Below are positions 10,403 through 20,022 of a DNA stretch of 64,000 bases, one piece after another. Below the pieces are notes generated by a model. The model had not been told where the DNA came from and made no database searches. It saw nothing but the letters and a program-made list of their open reading frames with translations. Positions within the stretch are counted from its first letter, which is position 1. Each line of letters starts with the position of its first letter. Made by a program: the position numbers and the translations under genes. Source of the stretch: Onthophagus taurus (taxonomy: Eukaryota; Arthropoda; Insecta; Coleoptera; Scarabaeidae); contig NW_027248940.1 of assembly GCF_036711975.1 (NCBI RefSeq), positions 5,704,001-5,768,000 on the forward strand, written 5' to 3'.

Positions 10403-11795
10403 CTATTTAAAGCATCAAACATATTATTCATGATGTTTAAAAAGTACGCGGTTCATCTTGCACTTTCAGATATTAATTCACCTGTTTCAGCGGCAGTAAG
10501 TATTGCCGTACTCACGCTATGGCTTAAAACTTGGACAGCCAGTTTGACATTCATTTTCTGAAATGTGTTGGGCATTATATGCGTCTCCGTGAGTTTCGAC
10601 AATGCCCTACGCGTGGTACTACTTTTATCCAATTCGTATACTGCCCGAATATCCGAAAATGAAATACAGCTCTTATTCAAAATAAAATTTGCATCAAGCA
10701 AATTATTTCGTACACTTTTACGAGATGTGGTGCATTGTATAGTGCAAAATAACTCCTAAGTATTGCCTACTTTGACAGAAAGTTTATTTGGTGCTACGTT
10801 TAATAAATTAAATAATTTTTGGTTTGTAGGGGACTGATCACAAACGATTGCAACAATATTCAGTCCAATATCGCTTATCGATGCTAATGTCGATTTTATA
10901 ATTTTTACTAAATTATTGGCCTTTACGCCGTTGCATGATAAATAAAAAGAAAGAGGAATTATCCATTGCGAGTATAACCCTCTTAGTAAAATAACTAGAG
11001 CTTCGCTTGCCAGGTTGCTGGTTCGACCGTATTCCCCTAAATCTTCATATCCTTCTATGAATCCTTTATTTTTTGAGTATTCAAGTTGTCGTTTAATAGC
11101 CATTTCATCGAAAACTATCACGCATTCCTTATCTTGCTTTGACATTGTTTCTACTTTTATTTTTAATACATTTAGACGGGCCTTATTCAATCCTGGTTGG
11201 TATTTCTGTTTGGACAGCCAGTACGAAATTGTTGTCGGTGATGGTAATATAAACCCCATATTCCTTAAATATTTGTAGGCAGACGGTGATTTGTAATACA
11301 ATCCAAGAGCAGCTGTTTTTTCGTCTGAATGCCACGATCCGCGCCTTTTATGAAATAACTGCATTCTCGTGATTGCTCTCGGAACTAATGGTAAATTCTC
11401 GACATTTCTACCAACATTGAATTGTGGCCTCATTTGTTTCTTTGGATGCTTCATATTATTTTCATCAACGGCAGGCCTTTTTCTACTAGACGATGGCAAG
11501 TTAGTCAGTTCATGTAAAATTTTATGTTCATCGTTTTCGTTGTCACTTTCGGAATCAGAATAATCTTTCGTGGGTGTTAAAAATCGAACAATGTTTCCAT
11601 GTTGAATTTCGGAACTTGTCGATGGTCCCTCAGTATCAACTTGGTAGACTCGTATAGGTACATTTGCTTTCTGATGTTTATATGACACTGATACGGCAGA
11701 TGAGGATAATTTTTTCTTTAAAAGATCGACACGTCGAAAATGATCCTCGCAAATGCAGCGTTTCTTCAATTTATCTGGGCTCAAAGAAGCAAGTT
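10403..11795 (-). pseudogene. P1 exon 2: THAP end, coiled coil and first part of transposase domain
   Basis: Starts after a TTTAG acceptor at 11796. It first completes the THAP domain (KRCICEDHF, Cys and His ligands present), then runs through a low-complexity linker to the P-element/THAP9-type RNase-H-like fold. Landmarks are the first catalytic Asp in CVIVFDEMAIK, GYEDLGEYGR, the PLSFYLSCNG strand and the second Asp region IVCDQSPTN. An in-frame TAG near 10757 interrupts it. Beyond that the same frame continues through SVRNNLLD, KLTETHIMP and KMNVKLAVQVLSHS up to the CTATT duplication at 10403. P-element transposases excise and integrate their element using GTP; this copy cannot give a full-length protein. 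Confidence 0.8.
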
Positions 11796-12110
11796 CTAAA
11801 TTTCCTGTTGTTTAACAGAAAATATGTATAATATAAATAAAGCTTTATTTTACTTTTTATGTTAAAATAATGTTACAATTCAAGTTTGTGAGTGAACACA
11901 TGTTCTTAAACACTCTCTACTTATTGCATTGTTTTTGAGTTTATTAGCCGCTGATTCGGTGGTAATTGGTTACATATGTATAGTGTAAGTCGACGGGAAT
12001 CTGTTGGTGAAAATATTAAGTTCGCTCGACTTCTGTGAAGAATGAATTGATTTTCGTGGATTTTTGTCGATGGTCTTGCCGATATTTGAGCCGTAAACAA
12101 GTTTAACGAG

Positions 12111-13032
12111 ATGTCAACGTGTGCATCGTGTAACAAAAAAATTGTATCGGATTTTGCGGAATGTTTTGAGTGTAAACAAAAATATCACTTTGAATGTTCA
12201 ATTAAAGAAGGTGGAACCGTGGAAATGTGGAAGCTGTGCATGTCGTCGTACTATTAAAGCTAGTGAAGCGGACGACATCGAGGGGGCTACTACATTGTCC
12301 TCAATAAAGTTTGAATTATTGGCAGAAATTAAAAGGTTGGTGAAACCATTGAGTGAATCTATATCGGAACTCAAAAAAGATGTAACTGAACTCAGAAATT
12401 TCGTTCAACATGTATCTGATAACTATGATAATATTTTAACTGAGTTGAAGAGCTTTAAAAGTGAATTATCTACCGTTAAGCACAACTGCGAGGGGTTAAG
12501 TCGACAACTTGTTGAGAAAAATGGGGAAATATTAAATTTGTCTACACAGCTTAATCAGATGGAGCAATATGTTCGAAATAAAAATTTGATTATTAGTGGA
12601 ATTCCATTAATGCAAAATGAAAATTGTAAAGACATTGTGATGAAGGCTGCTGCCCAACTAAATGTTGCTTTGGATCCGGACAAAGTTGATGTTGCAGATC
12701 GTTTGAAAACTAACAAAAATACTACGCCCCTTATTATAGCCCAATTTACTAGAAGATCATCTAGGGATGCGTTACTTGCTAAAAAGAAACTAGTCGTGAC
12801 TAATGCTTTCTACCCAGGCCTGAAAATTGGTGAGTCTATTTTTCTAAATGAACATCTTACACCTCTAAACAACAAGCTGCTAATGCTGGCCAAGAAAACA
12901 GCGCGTGTCAATGGCTTCAAGTTTGTATGGTTCAGGAATAAAGTTATGGTCAGGAAGGATGAAAATTCTCCAGCGCTTTCAATTGATACTGAACAGGACC
13001 TCTTGAAAAAGGTCGGTCAGTCCTCAATTTGA
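12111..13032 (+). pseudogene. LINE ORF1 (PHD finger, coiled coil, RRM-like)
   Basis: ATG at 12111 opens a PHD-type zinc finger (CASCNKKI, CFECKQKYHFEC). Near 12220 one extra base shifts the frame, and the last finger Cys residues (CGSCAC) continue in the frame that stays open to 13032. After it come a heptad-rich coiled coil (about 12300-12560) and an RRM-like/CTD region (NLIISGIP, NEHLTPLNNKLLMLAKK, FVWFRNKVMVRK), the usual ORF1 layout of CR1/Jockey-type LINEs. ORF1 proteins bind element RNA. Confidence 0.75.
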
Positions 13033-13082
13033 TTGTTGATGTTTCTGTTAGATTTTCTTTGTGGTGAGTTTTTTAGTTTTTA

Positions 13083-14057
13083 ATGGATATTGAACAAGAC
13101 ACTGTTTATGAGAATGTGAATTGTGACACGTTTGATAGTTTTGTAGGCCGAATAAGCGACTTTTCCACATGTGGAAAGTGTCTTCCCATTTTGTCTTTAA
13201 ATATTAGAAGTTTGAACGCACACCTCAATAAATTGGAGTTTTTAATAAGTTCCATTAAATTTCAATTAGATGTAATTGTTCTGACCGTGACTTGGCAGCT
13301 GGTGCATGTGAGTGAGATAAGCTTTAATAATTATAAGACATATTATAACAATAGTAATTTCAATAAAAATGATGGCGTGGTTATTCTCGTGAACGAATTT
13401 ATTGATCACGAGTCCCACTGCGTTGATGTTAGTGGATTCAAGTTTCTGCGTATTGAGTTTAATTTGGGTTTGAGTCGGTTTGGTGTCACGGGAATTTATA
13501 AATCACCTTCATTTAACCCTAATACCTTTATTGACAACTTAAATTTATACATTAAATCCTTCTGTACTAGAGAGCATGAAGTTTTAACTGGAGATATCAA
13601 TATTGACATCCATCCGGATATGCAGTTAAATCAAATACCTGCTCTTTATTTGGATGTAACGGCCGCTGCTGGTTTTGAGCCCTATATCCGTGATTATACT
13701 AGAATTTTTAATAATAGTAAAAGTTGTTTGGGTCACATCTTTGTTAAAACTTTTCTCCCGCGGGGAAATTTCAAATAATTCAAAAATTATTTTTGAATGC
13801 GATATTATTGATAGAAAATGCTCACATGGTTACTCTACTCGGTTGCATCCCAGAATCGTGCTGTTATACCGCCCGTAAATAAGACTGTAGGTCAAAGACA
13901 TTACTCTTACCATTCCGTTAAAATATATAAGTTTAGGGAATACCTAACAGCACAGAACCTTACGTTGGTGAAATCTAGGTGGAAATACTTTTCAAAAAGA
14001 TGGCTGAAATCACTTAATGATGGCGTGATAGATGGAATTTTTTCAATTATGGTTTAG
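13083..14057 (+). pseudogene. LINE ORF2 apurinic-type endonuclease, truncated
   Basis: Opens at 13083. Endonuclease motifs are visible: SLNIRSLNAHLNKL, VLTVTW, YKSPSFNP, LTGDINID and SCLGHIF. Two catalytic residues are changed: the Glu of the usual VLTETW is Val, and the Asp of the usual SxLDHI is Gly. A frameshift near 13770 moves the end of the domain to other frames (to about 14057), then the 3' UTR follows directly. It cannot nick DNA, and no RT follows. Confidence 0.75.
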
Positions 14058-14381
14058 TTCTTTCAATGTTGAATTGAGTGTCGTATAATTTGTTATCGTT
14101 GTTCACAGTAAAAATAATGTTTATGTTTGAATTTTGATTTTTTTTTTTCGAAAGCCGCGTGCAAACTGATTTGTCAGTTTTTGCGGTTACCCCCATGCGC
14201 CAGCTGCTTGGTACTGATCATAATAGAAATTAGTTATATGGCGTGTTACGGGAGTTTTTGTGTTTGTTTACCTTATATACATAGTGTTTACTATTAATTT
14301 CTCTATAATTTCTCTCTGTAAACTGGATACAAAGACAAATAAATAATAATAATAATAACTAATAATTTTTTGTTAAAATAA

Positions 14382-14964
14382 AATAGCCAATGGTATTGTA
14401 ATGTTATGTTAAACCCTGTTCAAAAAATTATGTTAACTCTAATAGTTAAAAGAAAAAATATAAATAACATTGTACGTTAGTTTATATTTATATTTTAGTA
14501 AAATTAAAATAAAATAGATTTAGATAAAATTTGTATAAAGAAACATTAAATTAATTATTCGGAAATAATATTATAAAATAAAAAAAATCCCTATCTTTTG
14601 TTGATGGTGGGAAAATAGATTATTAAAAAAAAAGTCATAGAAACAAAATAAATAAATAAATAGAAGAAATAGGATGAATAATAGACGTGGTTTGGATCCG
14701 ACAATTAAAAATTAAAAATAAAACTGGAATCTATACAAGAATGTTATAAAATAAGCTGTAAAATAATAAATTGAAAAGAGAGAGGAAAGAAAAGAAGTGA
14801 AAAAAAAAGCAAGAAAATCTTAATATGGCAAGTTAACTCGAGGAATTTGACTGAACTGAATTTGATTTTTGAATTTGTTGAATGAATTTTGGAGAATTGT
14901 TAAGATAAGTGTTTTTTTTTATTACATTCAGTTAATTTATTTTGAGCATCTCATGTTATACATA
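14382..14964. other. Remnant of P1 intron, no gene
   Basis: AT-rich sequence between the LINE tail and the mariner with no frame of note. By position it is P1 intron 1. Confidence 0.55.
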
Positions 14965-14966
14965 TA

Positions 14967-15450
14967 CCGGGTGTCCCTCAAAAGTGGCTCACCCCCATAT
15001 TTTTTTTATTATTAGTGATATAGGAAAACCATTTGGAATGCATAATTAGGCTGTTAAAACGGATTATTACGACATGAAATCATTGTCTTTGAACTTCCGG
15101 CTATTCCGGATGTGAGTACTAACTTCGCAATTTTTTTAAATCTATAGTTTTTTTTTCTTCAGTTGGGTAGACAACATAACTTCACATAACTTTTACTTGA
15201 AAAAATGTTCACGGTCGCTTATAATTTTTGAAAAAAAAATTATTTTCATTATTTTTAACGTTTTAGTACCTTCGGAAAATTTATTACAACATTTGACGCA
15301 TAGTAACTAGGTTAATAGTATAAACTACGTTATGTTCCTCGTGATTTACTATTTCTCGAGCAGTGATCACTGCTATGGTTTAGTCAGTGGTTCTTTTTTA
15401 ATAATGGTGAAAATTAACAGTTGTATAAATCAGTTTTAAAACAAAAACTC
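14967..15450 (+). repeat. mariner-1 left inverted repeat
   Basis: Matches the reverse complement of 16855-17338, starting CCGGGTGTCCCTCAAAAGTG. It includes TTATTACGACATGAAATCAT, CTCGAGCAGTGATCACTGC and a CTTCCGG half-palindrome. Differences are mainly single bases and T-run lengths. Confidence 0.85.
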
Positions 15451-15489
15451 GAAACAACAAGTAAATTTAATTCAATTATAAGTACAAAA

Positions 15490-16587
15490 AAATTATTTTC
15501 TAAATTTTCAAAATGCTCCCCGCCTCGATTTTGACATAATTGTATCTTCCGTATTGTCGATCTAACAACTCGACGTAATTCCTGCGGAGATATTTGGGTA
15601 ATACAGTTTCTAATACCTCACGAGACCTTACCAGGTGTATTATACACCTCATTTTTGATTTTGCCCCATAAAAAAAAATCTAAAGGTGTGAGGTCAGGTG
15701 ATCTGGAAGGTAAAAAGATAGGAATAAGGAGAAATATGAGAAAGAACCGGTTTGTTCTCACCGTGGTGGCCACTTTATTGGTCCATTATTACCAATCCAA
15801 TCGTTATTGTACTTAAAAAAACAGTAACCACTCTGTTGTTGTGAGGTGGGGCGCCGTCTTGTTGGAAAATTAGTCCATTATAAGTTCCAACTGGTAGGTC
15901 CTCCAGCAGATCCTCAATTGCATTATTAAAGAAGTTGAGGTATCTTTCCCCTGTAAGATGAACATCAAAAAATATTGGACCCACCACTCTTTCTCCAATG
16001 ATTCCCTTCCAAGAATTAAAACCAAATCTTTCTTGGAAATTCCCTTCCTCCATCAAATATAAATTTTCTTGTGCCCAATACCCTTTATTATTTCGATTAA
16101 ACATACCCAAGTTAGTAAATCGACTCTCATCTGTATACAGAATTTTGAAGGGAAATGCATTATCGTTTTCATATCTTTCTAAATACCAATTACAATAGTG
16201 GAGTCGTCTTTCATAATCATTCTCGTACAAATGTTGATGTAATTGGTATTTGTAAGAACGAAGTTTATGTTTTTTTAAAATCCTCCACACTGATGTTTTT
16301 GAAATTTCGCACTGTATCGCAATCTCCCTAACTGATGCACTGTTGTTATTTTCGATACATGCCAAAACATTTCGTTCCGTATCGCCACTTACAATGTATC
16401 TAAGGTTTCCATTATTGACCGGCTCTGTTTGCATTTTCGCCACAATTTTTGGAAAGTAATGCCTTGTTGGGTGGCGACGACCAGGAAATCTCTGCGCGTA
16501 AAGTCTAGCAGCAGCAACTGCGTTTTTTCTGCATTCTCCAAATATTAATATCGTATCTACTTTTTCGATTTGCATAAATTTTTCCAT
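15490..16587 (-). pseudogene. mariner-1 transposase (DUF4817 type), with an intron in the catalytic motif
   Basis: ATG at 16585-16587. Order: N-terminal helix-turn-helix of the DUF4817 type (LIFGECRKNAVAAARLYAQR, RRHPTR), a second HTH (SVREIAIQCEISKTSVWRIL), then the DDE domain with YTDESRFTN and FQQDGAPPHN. A one-base shift in a T run near 15815 changes frame. The third motif reads WPPR, then a 59-nt GT-AG intron (15703-15761), then SPDLTPLDFFLWG. One in-frame TGA follows near 15630, and the frame then reads on through the C-terminal region LRRVVRSTIRK. The protein is therefore broken twice, but all catalytic Asp residues remain. Confidence 0.8.
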
Positions 16588-16854
16588 AATTTAAATTGAA
16601 ATTAACGAATATTGTCAACTAATGAACTTAATTACGTTACTTAATTTACGTTATGTCAAATTGCTAGCAATTTTTTTCCATAGCCACCTTGATAGGTTTT
16701 AATCAAAATAAAGTAAACAATCCAAACCATAATGTACAATGGACATTGTACATTGTAATTTACCATCAGCTACAGAACATTTAGTGTAAAAGAACAACAA
16801 ATAAAAAATAAAAGATCAAAAATAATTGAATTAAATTTAGTTGTTTGTTCGCGT

Positions 16855-17338
16855 TTTTCTTTTAAAACTAATTTAATACTACTGTTAATTTACACCATTA
16901 TTAAAAAGAACCGCTGACTAAAGCGTGGCAGTGATCACTGCTCGAGAAATAGCAAATCAAGAGGAACATAACGGTAGTTTGTACTATTAACCTAGCTACT
17001 ATGCGTCAAAAGTAGTAATACATTTTCTGAAGATACTAAAACGTTGAAAAACAACAAAAATAACTTTTTTTTTCAAAAATTATAAGCGATCATGAAAATT
17101 TTTTCAAGTAAAAGTTATGTGAAATTATGCTGTCTACTCATCTGAAGAAAAAAAATTTATAGATTTAAAAAAATAGCGAAATTAGTACTCACATCCGGTA
17201 TAACCGGAAGTACAAAGAGTATGATTTCATGTCGTAATAATCCGTTTTAACGGCTTAATTATGCACTCCAAATGGTTTTCTTATATCACTAATAATAAAA
17301 AAAAATATGGGGGTGAGCCACTTCTGAGGGACACCCGG
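16855..17338 (-). repeat. mariner-1 right inverted repeat
   Basis: Reverse complement of the left arm. Near 17190 it holds the palindrome ATCCGGTATAACCGGAAGT, which also occurs in relic form at 46.8 kb. The transposase 5' region lies just inside this arm. Confidence 0.85.
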
Positions 17339-17652
17339 TATAAAAAAGTCTTCAAAACCTAATAATTTTCTTTATCTTTTAAATTATTACACTTAAAAAA
17401 CAAACTAAAAAAAAAATAAAATTAAACTGAAGTCGAATATAGGTACAATTAAAACCTTAAAACAAATTTTAAAAAAGGTGGAATTAGCTCAATTTTAAAT
17501 TACTGAAAGATATGAAACATAATTTAAAAAAATGTTGTTCATTTATTTTCATTTAAAGTTTTTAAAAGGATTTAAAAAGATTTGACTTAAAAAGTGGTAC
17601 AGAAGGAATCTTTTAAGAAAATGAAGAAAATGTTATAAGTTGATAAGTTTAC

Positions 17653-17767
17653 CTGAATTAAGTATCCAATTTTGACACCTTCTTTTGTCTGAAGTTGGAA
17701 AAGCAAACATTCTTACAGTATTTCGATCGGATTTTCCGCAAAGAAAATATGCGCACTTTCTCACCAT
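17653..17767 (-). pseudogene. P1 exon 1, N-terminal half of THAP domain
   Basis: From the ATG at 17765-17767 the exon encodes 38 codons with the THAP signature CAYFLCG, FAFPTS and the invariant Trp in CQNWIL, then a GT donor (CAG/GTAAAC) at 17652. The matching acceptor is at 11796-11797, where exon 2 supplies the rest of the domain including CICEDHF. Codon phase (1+2) agrees. The 5.9-kb distance is explained by the mariner and the LINE lying in the intron. Confidence 0.8.
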
Positions 17768-18943
17768 TATGGAAAAATGAGTTAGGTTGGATGAAACATG
17801 GGTGAAAAGATAATATTTACAGGATTTAACTAAACTACAAAGTTTTTAATAAATAGAAACTAAATTAATACTTAATAGACACTACTTAAATATAAAACTA
17901 CATATAAAATATTAATGTCCTGGATAAAAAATAAAATACGGAAATGATGGATAATAAAAATAACATAAGATACTAATTTTTAAACTAATAACATGAATAT
18001 AGTATAGGAATAATAGAAGTTTGGTAAGAGAGGATAAAAACGCAATGTTAGACCAACAACAATCGCAAGACGAATGAATTCTTAAAGTGTTAAAATTATC
18101 TTTAACTTTTGCCTCTCTTGAAGGGATTTACGTGGTGTTAAAGAAAAGGGTGGGATTAAATAAATAATGACTAACGCACAACCGAGAAACAGAGACAAAA
18201 AAAACTTTCCGGATGAGAACACGTAGTATAATTAGATAAAACTAAAAATAGCTTTTGTAGGTATAAAGCCTATCCCGTTAATATTAACTCAAGTATTTCA
18301 AGAGTGTTCAACCGCATAAATAAAAGCGTAGTCCGGCTACAAAATATCCTGAGTTTTGAAACTTCGTGCAGGAAATTATTCCTAATTGATTACATCATAT
18401 TTACCTAATTAATTTATTTCATAAATTCTTTGTAAAAATCAATGCCTTACCCGGTATATTAAATATAGTGTTTTAAACAAACTTCTTAAAAAAATTCAAC
18501 GGAGTTGGTTTCCTCTCATAAAATCTGTTTATCCACCTATTCAAAAAAATTTGGCGTCTACGAATCTGTACCTACCGACGAATAGTCTCCAACAATTCGG
18601 TATTATTCTCGAAGGACACATTATCGATTATTTTCTATGCAAGAAATTCTAAAATATGTAAAGGAGTTTTCATCCATATTGGTGTTTTATGTTTGAAAAA
18701 TAAAACTGTATTTAATACTCCAATATATTATTTATTGTTGACTCTGAATCAGTTTTATTTTTCAAAAATTCTAAAATGTATGCAACTTATTTTACGTTTT
18801 TCGTAGTAATTCGTTAGGGTGCGAATAGTAAAATTTAAATTTTTATGAATGGCGACACATAAGTCACAGTGCCATCTAGGCATCACGACCACGAACTAAA
18901 TTCTTTGGATAACTGTGTATATCTATAAACAAGGCTAAAACTG
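17768..18943. other. AT-rich stretch without gene; one hairpin
   Basis: No protein motif was recognised on either strand. The perfect inverted pair TTGAAAAATAAAACTG / CAGTTTTATTTTTCAA spans 18693-18765 with a 41-nt loop. The interval should contain the 5' untranslated part of P1 and whatever separates it from Gypsy-2. Confidence 0.5.
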
Positions 18944-19600
18944 TTATAAATCTAATTTAACAGGTTTATTAATCACTCGTCCAAAGCGTGACTGAACCAC
19001 AGACTCTGTACTATTATTAATTAACAACGAATTACCATTGTTTGGCGAATGAGACATACACATGTTTGAATCTGAGACTCGAGAATTAATACACTCATCA
19101 GCGGAACCCTCTTCATCACTCTCGGTTACTTCATAAGGGTTAACTGATTTTTTGATGTCAACTCTGTTTCTTCTAATTACATTCCCAAAACTATTTTGCA
19201 TCAAATATGATCGAGGATTTTGATCTATTTCCACTATCTTTCCAGTCTCCCATGTATTAGTAATCTCATTGTATACAGTAATATCATCATTCGGCTTTAA
19301 AGGTTCTAAATTTTTAGCGTTCCTATTATAATATTTTTTTCTTTTCTCTTGTTTACTCTTCAACTTAAACTGTTAACTTTTCAAGAACGTCACCACAAAG
19401 TTTAGGTTTTAAAAGATTTTCAAAAATAGGGAGTTTAGTCTTACACACTCGGCTCATTAACCATTCTGATGGACTATAATTTAAATATTTTAATGGTGTA
19501 TTACGATATTGTAATAATGCGTAATATAAATCTTTTCCTTCTTCCATCGTCTTCTTTAACAACTTCTTTGCAATGGATACTTTGGACTTCTAGTAACCAC
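18944..19600 (-). pseudogene. Gypsy-2 integrase C-terminal part
   Basis: YYALLQYRNTPLKYLNYSPS and EWLMSRVCKTKLP (19365-19562) mark the end of the integrase core. A stop and a frame change near 19364 lead to the C-terminal domain (KKYYNRNAK, RSYLMQNSFGNVIRRNR), ending RFGRVINKPVKLDL. The short stretch up to 19677 encodes the second catalytic region in degraded form (CDNVPFNS). Confidence 0.7.
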
Positions 19601-19677
19601 CAGAAAATTCCAATCATTTGCAAAATTGTGCATGATTAAACTGTTGAATGGTACATTATCACATGTTACCAATCCCG

Positions 19678-20022
19678 TGTAAGAAATAAATACCACTCAC
19701 AAAACTGAGAACTATTTAATTAATCCTCATCAAAATAGTACATAGATAATAATATTCGATCAAACTATGACAATCTCGTATATCAGTCTTTCTCTTAATC
19801 TTACTTCGAAACACACATGTTCAGTTCCAAACCCAGACTGTCCCTTTCTTTTCCCCCCATCGAACCACGACACAACCCCACCGCGCTCACCCGCACTACC
19901 AATCCAACATCTACGCGAACCGAAATTCCGCGTCTTACATTCGACTATTCTGACAGTATTCGACCTCCTGGTCGAAATCCCCTGTCACAAAGTCCTTCAT
20001 CCATTCTGGCTTCTTTCCCTCA
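19678..20022 (-). repeat. Gag-only element 3' LTR
   Basis: 345 bp. In element orientation TGAGGGAAAG ... TTTCTTACA. It contains the last 29 codons and stop of the Gag ORF (to 19935). Confidence 0.8.

Larger units (their letters stand above)
11871..14370 (+). mobile_element. CR1-like LINE lacking reverse transcriptase, inserted in P1 intron 1
   Basis: A 2.5-kb plus-strand element with an ORF1, an endonuclease domain and a 3' region ending in an ATAATAATAATAA tail (14333-14358). The direct repeat TGTTAAAATAA lies at 11860-11870 and 14371-14381, a plausible 11-bp target duplication, though the motif is AT-rich. The reverse-transcriptase region expected after the endonuclease is absent, so the copy is internally deleted. 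Confidence 0.75.
14967..17338 (-). mobile_element. mariner-1: Tc1/mariner element with about 480-bp inverted repeats
   Basis: A 2372-bp element starting CCGGGTGTCCCTCA and ending TGAGGGACACCCGG, flanked by TA on both sides (14965-14966, 17339-17340). The inverted similarity runs inward for about 480 bp per arm with scattered differences. One minus-strand transposase lies between the arms. It sits in intron 1 of P1. Confidence 0.9.
2576..17767 (-). mobile_element. P1: P-element/THAP9-like transposon gene expanded to 15 kb by nested insertions
   Basis: Three separated blocks on the minus strand form one gene: the THAP exon (17653-17767), the coiled-coil and RNase-H-like block (10403-11795) and the C-terminal block (2576-3402). 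Splice phase fits between the first two (exon 1 ends with one base of a codon, exon 2 supplies two). The second and third become continuous in frame if the Gypsy insertion and one CTATT copy are ignored. Intron 1 also carries a LINE (11871-14370) and a mariner (14967-17338). The gene is dead: it has an in-frame TAG near 10757 and a frameshift near 3113. Element ends were not found. Confidence 0.8.

Noticed and set aside
15998-16198. Plus-strand ORF opposite the mariner-1 transposase
   Set aside because: Shadow of the minus-strand gene with no motif of its own.
17768-18943. Missing C-terminal exon of P3 on the far side of Gypsy-2
   Set aside because: Neither the LNQDPLENFF nor the NCEDD motif could be read on the minus strand in this interval.
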